DNA of 64,000 nucleotides from assembly GCA_028278135.1 (NCBI GenBank), contig JANQEW010000029.1, positions 491,958 through 555,957 on the forward strand, written 5' to 3'. This DNA is from Rhodospirillales bacterium (GTDB lineage Bacteria > Pseudomonadota > Alphaproteobacteria > Rhodospirillales > Rhodospirillaceae). The notes under the pieces were generated by a model that made no database searches, had not been told where the DNA came from, and saw only the letters and a program-made list of their open reading frames with translations. A program made the position numbers and the translations under genes. Positions 8,693 through 17,714 of the stretch are shown in pieces (within the stretch, counting starts at the first letter, position 1; each line of letters begins with the position of its first letter).

Positions 8693-9553
8693 ATGCTTCA
8701 ACGTAATCTGCAAAACGATAGTCTGGACATTCTCACGGTCATGACGCTCCATTTGCCTTTCATACCAAGACACGACCCAGTATTACCGATACCTGACCTG
8801 TCCGTTGTCGTTCCGGTCTACAACGAAGCGGACAACATCTTACCTTTAATAGAGGAAATTGACCACTCCCTGAAGGGACAGGTAACATTCGAACTGATAT
8901 ACGTAGATGATGGTTCGCGAGATAAAACACTTATTAATCTTACATATGCACAGTCTTACTATCCTTACATGACTATTCTTCGGCACAGGACAAGTTGCGG
9001 TCAGAGTCAGGCCCTTCTCACTGGAATACGCGCAGCCCGTGCTCAGTGGGTTGCCGTTCTGGATGGGGATGGCCAGAATGACCCAGCGGATCTTCCAGCC
9101 CTGTTCAGACCATTGCAGACCATGGATGCAAGCATAGCCGCGCGGCACATGATTGTTGGCTGGCGAGCAACAAGACACGATAGCTGGAGCAAGCGCATCA
9201 CTTCGCGTCTGGCAAACTTTTTACGATCCACCTTACTAAAGGACGGGACTCCTGACACTGGGTGTGGTCTCAAACTCTTCCCACGGGCAGTTTTTCTCGA
9301 GTTTCCGTATTTTGACCACATGCACCGCTATTTGCCAGCTCTGATGATCCGGGCTGGCGGCCGTGTGGTTTCTATCAAAGTCCGTCATCGGCCCCGTGTC
9401 AGTGGTTATTCCCACTATGGAACTTGGAATCGTCTTTGGGTCGGAGTGTTCGATATAATAGGCATGATGTGGTTACAGCGGCGGAACTGCAGGCCAGAGA
9501 TCATTTCTGTCACAGAGAGCACCTCAGGAATCTGCCGGGGCGATTCTCTATGA
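8693..9553 (+). CDS. family 2 glycosyltransferase, dolichyl-phosphate mannosyltransferase-like
   Basis: This GT-A transferase probably moves a sugar from a nucleotide donor to a polyprenyl phosphate at the inner membrane face. It shows LSVVVPVYNEADN, the nucleotide-binding IYVDDGSRDKT and the metal-binding VLDGDGQNDPADLP, then DTGCGLKLFPR typical of DPM1-like enzymes. The C-terminus carries one hydrophobic stretch (GVFDIIGMMWLQRR). ATG 8693 has AAAGG 5 nt upstream; ATG 8741 is an alternative that keeps the whole domain. The stop overlaps the next gene's start (ATGA), so the membrane protein downstream is its cotranscribed partner. Confidence 0.88.
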   Translation: MLQRNLQNDSLDILTVMTLHLPFIPRHDPVLPIPDLSVVVPVYNEADNILPLIEEIDHSLKGQVTFELIYVDDGSRDKTLINLTYAQSYYPYMTILRHRTSCGQSQALLTGIRAARAQWVAVLDGDGQNDPADLPALFRPLQTMDASIAARHMIVGWRATRHDSWSKRITSRLANFLRSTLLKDGTPDTGCGLKLFPRAVFLEFPYFDHMHRYLPALMIRAGGRVVSIKVRHRPRVSGYSHYGTWNRLWVGVFDIIGMMWLQRRNCRPEIISVTESTSGICRGDSL

Positions 9554-10206
9554 AAGCGGCACGTTTGAATCTTCTCTTGCAGTGCCTTATGCTCATAGCG
9601 TTTTTTGCGGTATGCTATTGTGTCTTGCAATTCACAAAAGAAATCACTCCCGTATGGATCAAGACAAATGCCAGAGAGACAGGAATTTCTGGAGAAACAC
9701 TATTCGTTATTGGAGGAGCTTTCTGTACAGCCTTTGGGCTCCCACGCCAGACGATATGTTTCTTAGGAGGCTATGCTTTTGGTCCTGTTAAGGGTAGCTT
9801 CCTTGCGCTGGTGGCTTCTGTTGGAGGGTGCATTAGTAGCTTCGCTTGCGCCCGCCTTTTAGGAAGAAGGTCAGTGGTCTTCGCTCTCTTCGCTGAGAGA
9901 GTCCCGGACACTTTCCTACGGAGTCACCCATTCTCTATGGCTTTACTAATGAGGCTGTTGCCTATTGGGCATAATCTGTTAACAAACATAGCAGCTGGGA
10001 TCTCCGGTATCCGGATGACAGCTTTTGTCGCCGGTTCAACGTTAGGCTATGTGCCACAAACGGTTATCTTTGCCCTGCTTGGCAGCGGTCTTCAAATCAA
10101 CCCTGTCTCTCGCCTCAGCTTCAGCGTTATGTTATTCGCCTTCTCCTCTCTCATCGGTGCTTGGATTCTACGTCACCATAGCAAGAAGTCGCTGTCTCAT
10201 CGGTGA
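9550..10206 (+). CDS. TVP38/TMEM64 (DedA/VTT-like) inner membrane protein
   Basis: The 218-residue protein has an N-terminal membrane segment (LLLQCLMLIAFFAVCYCVLQF) and the SNARE-associated/VTT core: GLPRQTICFLGGYAFGPVKG followed by a glycine-rich re-entrant-like segment, LLMRLLPIGHNLLTN, and a last helix with FALLGSG. Related proteins are thought to act in lipid scrambling or proton-coupled transport of lipid carriers. Overlap of 4 nt with the glycosyltransferase suggests the pair handles one polyprenyl-linked substrate, which is inference. ATG 9550 was chosen because of that overlap; a reading frame reaching further up lies inside the transferase. Confidence 0.85.
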   Translation: MKAARLNLLLQCLMLIAFFAVCYCVLQFTKEITPVWIKTNARETGISGETLFVIGGAFCTAFGLPRQTICFLGGYAFGPVKGSFLALVASVGGCISSFACARLLGRRSVVFALFAERVPDTFLRSHPFSMALLMRLLPIGHNLLTNIAAGISGIRMTAFVAGSTLGYVPQTVIFALLGSGLQINPVSRLSFSVMLFAFSSLIGAWILRHHSKKSLSHR

Positions 10207-10721
10207 GATCATTGTTTTTTCTCTCCCCTGATATTGACCTGTGTTGAAATCGGTGTTGGAAGAGTCGAGGGACACCAAGTAGCTGGCAAAGGTTATGTAT
10301 TCTGGTTTGACCAGCTTACTGCTTAGACGATACTTGTGATCCCTTGTGATTGATACAAGGAGATGCTGCGACCACATCCAGAACAGGTCATTCTGCAGCA
10401 GCCTCACTGACACGTTCAGTCTCATACAGTTCATACAGTTGTGCTGCCTCAGGCGGCCTAGAGAACGCTCAGTAGACAAGGTAAAGCGGCATGTAAGCGG
10501 CGACCCGCAGCAGGAATGGCTCTACGACAAAACAGAGAAAATTTCTCTGTTTTCTGTTATCATGGAAAATAGGCACCTCCCCAACACGAGGACAGCCCAT
10601 GGTTTTTCGGAACGCTACTCTTGTGTCCCGTAGAGAGAGCGGCGCCAACGGATCGGAAGCAACCCCACAATAAAGACACCCGTTACTGCTCTTTTTCCAG
10701 AATGAAGCGAGACCGCAGAAG
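10207..10721. other. 515-bp spacer, no confident gene
   Basis: The spacer between the VTT-like gene and the BadI-like gene contains a near-perfect palindrome (10529-10553) and a duplicated TCATACAGT (around 10432). Frames of 95 codons (plus, 10346-10633) and 103 codons (minus, 10168-10479) exist, but both lack a recognisable domain, and the minus frame runs into the preceding gene. I see no RNA gene. Confidence 0.5.
10529..10553. promoter_or_regulatory. 25-bp near-perfect palindrome
   Basis: AAAACAGAGAAA and TTTCTCTGTTTT flank one A. The T-rich end could make it a weak bidirectional intrinsic terminator. Alternatively it may be an operator 170 bp upstream of the BadI-like gene. Confidence 0.5.
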
Positions 10722-11507
10722 ATGAAAGACTATGAAGACCTTCTTTACAAAGAAGAGAAAAACGTCGCGCACATTACCATCAACAGGCCGGAAAAGTATA
10801 ATGCGTTCCGCGGTCAAACAACGGAGGAATTGATCCAGGCTTTTGTGAGAGCCGGTCGTAATCATAGTATTGGTGTCATTGTTCTAACAGGCGCTGGGGA
10901 TAAGGCGTTCTGCAGCGGTGGTGATCAGTCTGCTCACGAGCCGGCTCATGAGGGGCGTTATGATGGTCGTGGGACCATTGGTATCCCACTCGAAGAGTTG
11001 CATAGCGTCATCCGCGATGTTCCAAAGCCAGTGATTGCCCGTGTTCAGGGGTACGCTATTGGTGGCGGCAATGTTCTTGCCCTCTTGTGTGATCTGACTA
11101 TTGCTTCCGAGCGAGCGGTGTTTGGTCAAGTGGGACCCAGAGTCGGTTCTGTAGACCCTGGTTGGGGTACCGCATTTTTGACCAGGGTTGTAGGGGAGAA
11201 GAAAGCTCGTGAACTATGGTATCTTTGCCGGCGCTATACGGCTTGGGAGGCCCTAGCCATGGGATTATGCAATACGGTTGTACCGCACGATCAGCTCGAC
11301 GCTGAGGTGAATCTCTGGTGTGCTGAAATCCTCGACAAAAGCCCCACCGCTCTTGCCATTGCTAAACGTTCATTCAACGCTGAATCTGAGCATATTCGCG
11401 GTATCGGGGCGCTTGGTCTACAAGCAGTAGCCTTGTATTACCAGACAGCAGAATCCAGAGAAGGAGTACGAGCTTTTCTAGAAAAGCGTTCACCTATTTT
11501 TCGTTAA
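10722..11507 (+). CDS. badI: BadI-like 2-ketocyclohexanecarboxyl-CoA hydrolase (crotonase fold)
   Basis: This 261-residue crotonase-fold protein resembles MenB-type enzymes (RPEKYNAFRG, GAGDKAFCSGGDQ, GQVGPRVGSVDPGWGTAFL). It is closer to BadI, as I recall that sequence: the DGRGTIGIPLEELH segment, VVGEKKARELWYLCRRY, SPTALAIAKRSFN and the ESREGVRAFLEKRSP end. BadI opens the alicyclic ring in the Rhodopseudomonas benzoyl-CoA route. No other ring-degradation or menaquinone gene is near, so the physiological substrate is uncertain; a DHNA-CoA synthase (MenB) role is the main alternative. ATG 10722 follows GCAGAAG, a weak site, and matches the BadI N-terminus (YEDLLY). Confidence 0.75.
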   Translation: MKDYEDLLYKEEKNVAHITINRPEKYNAFRGQTTEELIQAFVRAGRNHSIGVIVLTGAGDKAFCSGGDQSAHEPAHEGRYDGRGTIGIPLEELHSVIRDVPKPVIARVQGYAIGGGNVLALLCDLTIASERAVFGQVGPRVGSVDPGWGTAFLTRVVGEKKARELWYLCRRYTAWEALAMGLCNTVVPHDQLDAEVNLWCAEILDKSPTALAIAKRSFNAESEHIRGIGALGLQAVALYYQTAESREGVRAFLEKRSPIFR

Positions 11508-11553
11508 AAAAGAATTATTTGGCATAATGGTGATAATTTTCTGAGCACATGCA

Positions 11554-11826
11554 TCAAAGTTGCAGGCTTTCCTTCAGCTTAAAAAAGAGGATGGCACTCG
11601 TCAGGAGAAGGGTGACGATGTTGGGAATAATGATCGGCCATCGACCAAGAGCAATCCCATAGAGCAGCCAACAGAGAACACCTGTAGTGAATATTGCGAG
11701 CATTGCAAGGGAAAGATCCCGTGCTGAATGCGATTTCCAAGTTTTAACAACTTGTGGTAAAAATGCCACAGTCGTCAGAGACCCTGCTAGGTAACCAATA
11801 AGATCGACAAGTACAAACTCATGCAT
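11554..11826 (-). CDS. SemiSWEET-type (PQ-loop/MtN3) transporter
   Basis: This 90-residue integral membrane protein has three predicted helices: LVDLIGYLAGSLTTVAFLP, LAMLAIFTTGVLCWLLYGIA and IIIPNIVTLLLTSAILFFKL. The PQ motif (FLPQVVKTWKSHSARDLS) follows helix 1. Bacterial SemiSWEETs dimerise to pass sugars such as sucrose or glucose through the membrane. I use ATG 11826 (MHEFVLVD), which gives the usual 85-95 residue length; an upstream ATG at 11871 would add 15 residues. It is convergent with the BadI-like gene and has no operon partner. Confidence 0.85.
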   Translation of the reverse strand: MHEFVLVDLIGYLAGSLTTVAFLPQVVKTWKSHSARDLSLAMLAIFTTGVLCWLLYGIALGRWPIIIPNIVTLLLTSAILFFKLKESLQL

Positions 11827-12373
11827 TGGGAGATCACTCCATCGCCTTGCGAAGTGAAGATACGCGGTCATGCCCTGCTACTGCTACACGATCGTACTGG
11901 CAAAGCAGCTCCGCTTGCCCGTCCGTCCGTACTTTCATCCATTGTCCTCCAGGGTCCAGGCGAGGGGAACGACACTGCCACAAGAGCGCGCCTGTATTCT
12001 ATAAGCGCAATAACGTTCTCATGAAAATCTTTGTTTGACGGGTATCGGGTATAGACTCCTGGTTTTCTGTTGTTGCCTGGTCTCTGAGACCACTGAGAAC
12101 AGAGTCAGGTTGCTGTCAAGCAGCATTGTGTCGCGCGCTTCACTTTACGCATGATTCCCTCAGTTTGTCAGATTTTCTCTCCCGCTGTGAGAATCTTTTA
12201 GTTGTTAAAATTTTCTACCTGATTCTAGAGCATGAGCATCAACATGTTGTCGTCACTTATGTTACCCATATCGTGTCTCTCCCATACTCTTCCATACTCT
12301 GCGCTGATTCCCGGTGCTTCTGGACTAGACTAGCGCGTGCTGATACATGCCTGTAATGTAGGAGTCAGAAGTC
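11827..12373. other. 547-bp spacer, promoters expected
   Basis: This region separates the divergent SemiSWEET and SCO1 genes. Only short frames (67-76 codons) without recognisable sequence occur. It contains CCCATACTCTTCCATACTCT (12289-12308), an imperfect tandem, and near 12228-12275 a segment partly shared with the spacer at 32.8-33.0 kb. No RNA gene is visible. Confidence 0.5.
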
Positions 12374-13015
12374 GTGAAAAATGGCGTTATACTGCTTTTA
12401 ATATTTTTTTTCGTTCTTCTAGTGACTATTGGTACAGAAATGCGCATGCGTGGTGGGACAATCCGGCCTTCTGGGTTAGACTTGGACAGAATCGACAGCA
12501 CATCAGAAGACGCAGAGGGCAATATTGGTGGTCCGTTCACCTTAGTGGATCATACAGGTCAGGTAGTCACTCAGTCGGATTTCTCTGGCCGCTACATGCT
12601 CGTTTACTTTGGTTATACGTTCTGTCCGGATATCTGTCCTACTGCCCTGCAGGCGATGATGAAGGCCTACGATCAACTGTCGCCGGAGTGGCAAGCAAAA
12701 ATAGTCCCTCTTTTCATAACAGTTGATCCAGAACGAGATACGGTGGAACAAATGCGAGGCTATGTGACCGCTTTTCACCATACCTTAATCGGACTGACAG
12801 GTACATTGGAACAGATCACGGTCGCTGCAAAGGCATACAAAGTCTTCTTTGCCAAGGTGCGGCCAGAAGATGAGCGGTCATACTATCTCGTTGACCACAG
12901 TTCCATCATCTATTTAATGAATCCACAAGGGCGTTATCATGCCCACTTTGGGCATGGTATCTCAGCTGAATCTTTGCTCACCAGACTCCAGAGTCTACCG
13001 TGGCCAACGGATTGA
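12374..13015 (+). CDS. SCO1/SenC/PrrC copper chaperone
   Basis: The 213-residue protein is anchored by an N-terminal helix (VILLLIFFFVLLVTIG, residues 5-20) with its thioredoxin-like domain in the periplasm. It delivers copper to the CuA centre of cytochrome oxidase or maintains its thiols. The copper motif is FGYTFCPDICPTALQ (CxxxC), and the distal histidine is in YYLVDHSSIIYLM. ITVDPERDT is also typical. GTG 12374 has GGAG 9 nt upstream. The 3' end overlaps cobB by 16 nt, which implies cotranscription although the functions differ. Confidence 0.93.
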   Translation: MKNGVILLLIFFFVLLVTIGTEMRMRGGTIRPSGLDLDRIDSTSEDAEGNIGGPFTLVDHTGQVVTQSDFSGRYMLVYFGYTFCPDICPTALQAMMKAYDQLSPEWQAKIVPLFITVDPERDTVEQMRGYVTAFHHTLIGLTGTLEQITVAAKAYKVFFAKVRPEDERSYYLVDHSSIIYLMNPQGRYHAHFGHGISAESLLTRLQSLPWPTD

Positions 13016-14367
13016 TCATTACGGCGCCACGTTCTGGCGACGGGAAAACATTTCTTACTCTGGGGATTTTGCGATATTTTGCCCGTAGTGGCCTGCTGGT
13101 GAGGGCTGCCAAGGTTGGACCTGACTATATAGATCCTGCTTTTCATACAGCTGCCAGTGGTCACTCCTGCCTTTCCCTAGATACATGGGCAATGCGGCCA
13201 GAAACAATCAGTGGTCTCGTGAGTCGTCTAACGGAAGAGACAGGATTAGTGGTTGTTGAAGGGGTCATGGGATTATTTGACGGAGTCAGTTGTACAATTG
13301 ACACAATTGATTCAATGAATGATGGATCAACTGCGTCTCTTGCAAGAATATCAGGATGGCCTATAGTGATGGTGATAGACGTCCGCGGCCAGAGTGTCTC
13401 TGCGGCGGCTACCGTCCAAGGTTTCTCACGTTTTAATTCTCATCTATGCCTGGCTGGTGTTATTTTGAATCGCACCAGTAGCCAGCACCATGTAGAGGTC
13501 TTGCGCGCAGCGTTAGCGCGTCGCGTTCCAGAGACTGTGGTACTTGGAGCTGTTCCAGATGAGACTCGATTGGAGCTGCCGACACGGCATCTTGGCCTTG
13601 TGCAAGCTCGCGAACTCCCCCATCTTAATCCATTCCTCGAAGCGGCAGCGGATATTGTCAGCCGCTATGTAGACGTCAAGGCGGTGTCTGATATCGCCAG
13701 GCCCGCACGTCTGCTGCTGCCACTTACCGGGACAGCCGGCGGCCAGATGGCTCCCTTGCCCCCCCTGGGGCAGCGCATTGCCGTTGCGCTAGATGATGCC
13801 TTTACCTTTGTTTACCCCGCAATTCTGAATGGCTGGTCCCAGAATGGAGCAGAAGTGGTGCCATTCTCCCCTCTGAATAACGAGTCCCCACCCGTTGACT
13901 GTGATGCCATTTACCTGCCAGGAGGTTATCCTGAGTTGCATGCCGGTTTACTTGCTAGTAATACTAAATTTATCAATGGTCTACAAAAAGCGGCTCGTTG
14001 TAGCCGAATCATCCTCGGCGAGTGTGGCGGTTATATGGTTTTAGGCAATGCTCTCATCAATGCTGACGGACACCAGCATATGATGGCAGGGGTGCTGCCC
14101 CTTGTCACTAGCTTCGTGCAACGGCGACTGCACCTGGGCTACCGTGTCGTCACTCTCTTTAGAGAAAGTCCTCTGGGCGCAACGGGTTCTGTCTTCCGTG
14201 GTCATGAGTTTCATTATGCCACACTTATTAGTGAAGGGCCAGGTGAAGAACTCTTTTCAGTTGCTAATGCGACAGGTCAAGCCCTGGGCAAAGCTGGCTT
14301 GCGGCACGGCAATGTCATGGGCTCATTTATCCACTTGATTGACACTGCAGAAAGAAGATATCCGTAA
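13000..14367 (+). CDS. cobB: cobyrinate a,c-diamide synthase (CobB/CbiA)
   Basis: This enzyme amidates the a and c side chains of cobyrinate or hydrogenobyrinate, using ATP and glutamine, in cobalamin synthesis. The N-terminal dethiobiotin-synthetase-like domain has the P-loop APRSGDGKT (residues 9-17) and KVGPDYIDPAFH. The C-terminal glutaminase domain has its nucleophile at Cys342 (GECGGYMVLG), LPGGYPELHA before it and GHEFHYAT after it. The start is GTG 13000 inside the SCO1 gene. It is the only corrin gene in the window and fits the B12-dependent ribonucleotide reductase at 20-24 kb. Confidence 0.93.
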   Translation: MANGLIITAPRSGDGKTFLTLGILRYFARSGLLVRAAKVGPDYIDPAFHTAASGHSCLSLDTWAMRPETISGLVSRLTEETGLVVVEGVMGLFDGVSCTIDTIDSMNDGSTASLARISGWPIVMVIDVRGQSVSAAATVQGFSRFNSHLCLAGVILNRTSSQHHVEVLRAALARRVPETVVLGAVPDETRLELPTRHLGLVQARELPHLNPFLEAAADIVSRYVDVKAVSDIARPARLLLPLTGTAGGQMAPLPPLGQRIAVALDDAFTFVYPAILNGWSQNGAEVVPFSPLNNESPPVDCDAIYLPGGYPELHAGLLASNTKFINGLQKAARCSRIILGECGGYMVLGNALINADGHQHMMAGVLPLVTSFVQRRLHLGYRVVTLFRESPLGATGSVFRGHEFHYATLISEGPGEELFSVANATGQALGKAGLRHGNVMGSFIHLIDTAERRYP

Positions 14368-14518
14368 TCCTTAGTAGGTTAGGTTAGGTAAGGGAGAGAA
14401 AGGTGATGTCGTATCCGCTGTGCTGTCCAGAGGGAGCGGACAGAAATAGGGGAATGTACCTCTTACGTCCCGTCTCTCCTGGGGGATGGGTAAACTTCAA
14501 CACGCAGGATTCAGAGCG

Positions 14519-15139
14519 ATGACTACTGTGGTCACGGTACTCGCGGTTACTGTACGCACTGGCACAGGTAAAGGCAACGCTCGCGCTATCCGTAGAACAG
14601 GGTTAATTCCTGCGACCTTGTATGGGGATAAACGTTCGCCAGTGTCCATAGCAATGGATCCACAACTTATAAATGCGGAAATGAACAAGCCGGGCTTTTT
14701 CACTCGCATGTTTGACCTTGCCCTGGAAGGTACGAAGGTACGTGCTATCTGCCGTGAGCTGCAGCGCCACCCTGTATCTGAGGCCATTCTCCATGCAGAT
14801 TTCCAGCGTATTGGAACGGACTCCCTCCTTCATGTTGCAGTGCCGCTTCACGTGATTAATGAATCTGCCTCACCAGGCGTCAAACGCGGTGGAATGGTGA
14901 ATCTTGTCGAACATACGGTTGAGATTGTGGCCCGTCCTGCTGCCATTCCCGTTGCCCTCGATATTGACGTTACAGGCATGAAAATAGGCGATTCTCTTCA
15001 TCTGAGCCAGATTCAGCTCCCTGAAGGAGTGCGTCTGCTGCATCCAGAGACTGACCTGACCATCGCCACGATAGTTGCTCCAAGCCGCATAGAAACGACA
15101 GAGAACACGCCTCAGGCAGGTGGGACAGTAGCATCGTGA
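14519..15139 (+). CDS. rplY: 50S ribosomal protein L25/Ctc
   Basis: This is the two-domain CTC form (206 residues) that binds 5S rRNA in the large subunit. The L25 N-terminal domain shows GTGKGNARAIRRTGLIPATLYG, and RELQRHPVSEAILHADFQRI is the conserved junction. The TL5-type beta domain covers roughly residues 95-185, with KRGGMVNLVEH. ATG 14519 has AGGA 9 nt upstream and aligns with the family start; ATG 14486 would add 11 unrelated residues. pth starts 10 nt downstream, the standard rplY-pth arrangement. Confidence 0.93.
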   Translation: MTTVVTVLAVTVRTGTGKGNARAIRRTGLIPATLYGDKRSPVSIAMDPQLINAEMNKPGFFTRMFDLALEGTKVRAICRELQRHPVSEAILHADFQRIGTDSLLHVAVPLHVINESASPGVKRGGMVNLVEHTVEIVARPAAIPVALDIDVTGMKIGDSLHLSQIQLPEGVRLLHPETDLTIATIVAPSRIETTENTPQAGGTVAS

Positions 15140-15149
15140 GGAAGGGGCT

Positions 15150-15776
15150 ATGTTTATAATAGTTGGGCTAGGTAATCCAGGCTTGGATTACACAGGTCAT
15201 CGTCACAACATAGGATTCATGGCTATAGATGCAATAGTCCATCGTCACGTGTTTAAGCCATTCCAGAAAACCCACTTTCAGGCACAAATAGCCGAGGGCG
15301 TTGTCGCTGGTACTATGGTGCTTGCCGTGAAACCACTGACCTATATGAACAACGTTGGTCCGGCAGTGAGTGCAGTGGTTCGTTCTCTTAGCGTGCCTAT
15401 CGGGAGAGTAGTGGTCTTTCATGACGAACTAGACTTGCCGCCGGGCAAGGTGCGAATCAAGAGGGGAGGAAGAGACGCTGGGCACAAGGGTTTGAGAAGT
15501 CTTGATGCACACATGGCGCGTGATTATCAAAGAGTCCGCATAGGTATTGGCCACCCTGGCCAGCAGAGTCTTGTGGTAAGACATGTTCTCGGGAATTTCA
15601 GCGCACAAGACTCTTTGTGGCTTAAGCCAATACTAGAAAAAATTGCAGAGTTCCTACCAATTCTGTTATCTGGAGAATCTTCTTGTTTCATTACTCAATT
15701 ATTGATAGCAGAATCAGCAAAAAAGCCTGTAATAGAGAAAGAAGCACAGAGAAGATTCATGATTCATGAATCATGA
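15150..15776 (+). CDS. pth: peptidyl-tRNA hydrolase
   Basis: Pth releases peptides from peptidyl-tRNA that drops off ribosomes. The N-terminus IIVGLGNPGLDYTGHRHNIGF carries the conserved Asn and catalytic His, and VVFHDELDLPPGKVRIKRGG carries the catalytic Asp. Two conserved spots vary: GHKGL replaces the usual GHNGL, and YMNNVGPAV replaces YMNxSG. The ATG follows GAGGAAGGGG. The tail (about residues 180-208) is polar, and its last codons plus the stop form a perfect 20-bp palindrome. It is the second gene of rplY-pth; the usual third gene ychF is absent here. Confidence 0.93.
   Translation: MFIIVGLGNPGLDYTGHRHNIGFMAIDAIVHRHVFKPFQKTHFQAQIAEGVVAGTMVLAVKPLTYMNNVGPAVSAVVRSLSVPIGRVVVFHDELDLPPGKVRIKRGGRDAGHKGLRSLDAHMARDYQRVRIGIGHPGQQSLVVRHVLGNFSAQDSLWLKPILEKIAEFLPILLSGESSCFITQLLIAESAKKPVIEKEAQRRFMIHES
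15757..15776. repeat. 20-bp perfect palindrome containing the pth stop codon
   Basis: TCATGATTCATGAATCATGA is fully self-complementary and ends exactly with the pth TGA. It partly overlaps a duplicated ATTCATG. There is no T-run after it, so it is not a classic terminator. Confidence 0.85.
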
Positions 15777-15943
15777 TGGGAGTGGGAGCCGACGACCACG
15801 AGCACCTTCCCTGCTGGTGTGAGGGTGAGGGGAGGAGTAAGGCCCACACAAGATATGCTGTAGTGAGTAAGACCCAAGGAGTTGCAAGTGGAAGGTCATC
15901 ATGATCGCACAGCTCCCCCAAAAGTAGGGCCTATGATGGGAAA

Positions 15944-17242
15944 TTATTTCAGCTCTCTCGTGCTGCCTGAGTGCCTCACCGTTCGCCAGCCTATGTCGTG
16001 CCGGTAGTATCCTTCTGGCCAATCTATTTTTTTGACCGTTGCATAGGCACGTGCTTTGGCCTCAGCTACCGTATGACCTATTGCGGTGATTCCCAAAACT
16101 CTGCCGCCGTCAGCGAAAACACGACCTGTCGCGTCCTGCCTGGTACCCGCATGGAAGACCTTCACATCTGGCAAACCCATGACTCTTTCAAGGCCACGGA
16201 TTTCACTTCCTCTGGAGAAATGACCAGGATACCCTCTTGCTGCCATGACGACAGTTAGGGCCGCCTGGTCAGACCAATTGATTGCTACAGAGGAGAGCCT
16301 CCCGTCACATACGGACAGCAGAATTTGCAGCAAGTCTGATTGTAGGCGCATGATCAACGCCTGACACTCTGGATCTCCAAAACGCACGTTAAATTCGAGC
16401 ACCCTGGGTCCATCAGCTGTAAGGATAATTCCTGCGAACAACACTCCTCTAAATGGTCTTCCAATATCTACCATACCACGTACAGTTGGTAGTATGATGC
16501 GTCTCATGATGTCCCGCTCTAATGCGGGTGTCAGGACTGGGGGGGGAGAGTGGGCTCCCATACCACCAGTGTTGGGACCAATGTCACCATCCCTCAACGC
16601 CTTATGGTCTTGTACTGCCGTTAGAGGCAACGCCTCTATGCCATCAACAAGGGCAAAAAAACTAATTTCCTCACCCTCCAAAAGGGCCTCCACAACAACT
16701 GCATCCCCCGCTGAGCCAAATGTCCTTTGCACCATCACGGTATCAATGGCCAGTTCTGCCTCTGAGGGGGTCAGACAGAGGCGGACTCCTTTACCGGCAG
16801 CCAGTCCATCTGCTTTCACTACAATGGGCCTATCCCAGGCACGTATGAAGGCCTTGGCCGCCGTAGGTGTGCGGAAGCGGCTATATTCTGCAGTGGGGAT
16901 CCTATAGCGGGCTAGCAGATCTTTCATGAATCCTTTTGAGCCTTCTAAAAAGGCCGCCCGTGCTGACGGGCCAAAGCAGCGAATACCTGCTGCTGCCATC
17001 TGATCAGCAAGCCCGTTGATCAACGGAGCCTCCGGTCCAACCACCACAATATCAATAGCTGCATCCTGTGCAAAGGCGACAAGCTTTGTGCTTTCAGTGA
17101 CGGCTATAGGAACGCAAAGAGCTTCCGCGGCAATGCCGGCATTGCCAGGTGCGCAAAACAATTTTTGGCATAGGGGGGATTGGCGAATCGCCCAACACAG
17201 AGCATGTTCGCGTCCTCCAGAACCGATAACGAGGACACGCAT
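15944..17242 (-). CDS. purD: phosphoribosylamine-glycine ligase (PurD)
   Basis: This ATP-grasp enzyme joins phosphoribosylamine and glycine, step two of purine synthesis. The 432-residue chain starts MRVLVIGSGGREHAL and has the family motifs VGPEAPLINGLADQ, GSKGFMKDLL, VVKADGLAAGKGV and FNVRFGDPECQ. ATG 17242 follows GGGAGA 6 nt upstream; a frame start at 17278 would add 12 non-homologous residues. A run of eight C in the coding strand (16539-16546) encodes the Pro-rich HSPPPV loop. It converges with pth and has no purine gene neighbour. Confidence 0.95.
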   Translation of the reverse strand: MRVLVIGSGGREHALCWAIRQSPLCQKLFCAPGNAGIAAEALCVPIAVTESTKLVAFAQDAAIDIVVVGPEAPLINGLADQMAAAGIRCFGPSARAAFLEGSKGFMKDLLARYRIPTAEYSRFRTPTAAKAFIRAWDRPIVVKADGLAAGKGVRLCLTPSEAELAIDTVMVQRTFGSAGDAVVVEALLEGEEISFFALVDGIEALPLTAVQDHKALRDGDIGPNTGGMGAHSPPPVLTPALERDIMRRIILPTVRGMVDIGRPFRGVLFAGIILTADGPRVLEFNVRFGDPECQALIMRLQSDLLQILLSVCDGRLSSVAINWSDQAALTVVMAARGYPGHFSRGSEIRGLERVMGLPDVKVFHAGTRQDATGRVFADGGRVLGITAIGHTVAEAKARAYATVKKIDWPEGYYRHDIGWRTVRHSGSTRELK

Positions 17243-17527
17243 GATGGATCTCCCACACTCAAATCGCGTACACGGCAAGGCCCACTCTGAAGGGCAGTGA
17301 TATCTTCGGACATTTGTTCATTACTCTAGCCTGCTTAAAGCAGAGAAGTTGTCATGAAAATATATAAAAACTTCTTAAGAATTAAGAAGAATGCTACCTC
17401 ATCAGATCAGATATTTTCAGATGGAAATCGAGCCTATGTCATCTATGCTATTGCAGGTGGTATGGTGGGACGTCTTTCTTCGCTCAGAGGATGAACGTCC
17501 CAGCCGCTTTGTCTGTTTTGAGTTATT

Positions 17528-17546
17528 CTAAATTTTTTAAATTTAG
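17528..17546. repeat. 19-bp AT-rich palindrome
   Basis: CTAAATTT and AAATTTAG flank TTT. It lies 290 bp upstream of purD. An operator or a decayed terminator are both possible. Confidence 0.55.
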
Positions 17547-17714
17547 TTGTTTTAAATGACAATTCCTCGTTATATAGGAGAATTATCCGTGCTTAGTCTC
17601 TCGAAAGAGAGACGTGCGCCAACTGTACACTGACGGCGACTCTAGCTGGTGACAGCGGTAGCACCTTGCACTGGCCTGCTGTGTGAGATTGAGTGAAGAG
17701 AAAGAGAGCCGCCA

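Noticed and set aside
10168..10479. 103-codon minus-strand frame
   Set aside because: It overlaps the end of the VTT-like gene and has no recognisable pattern.
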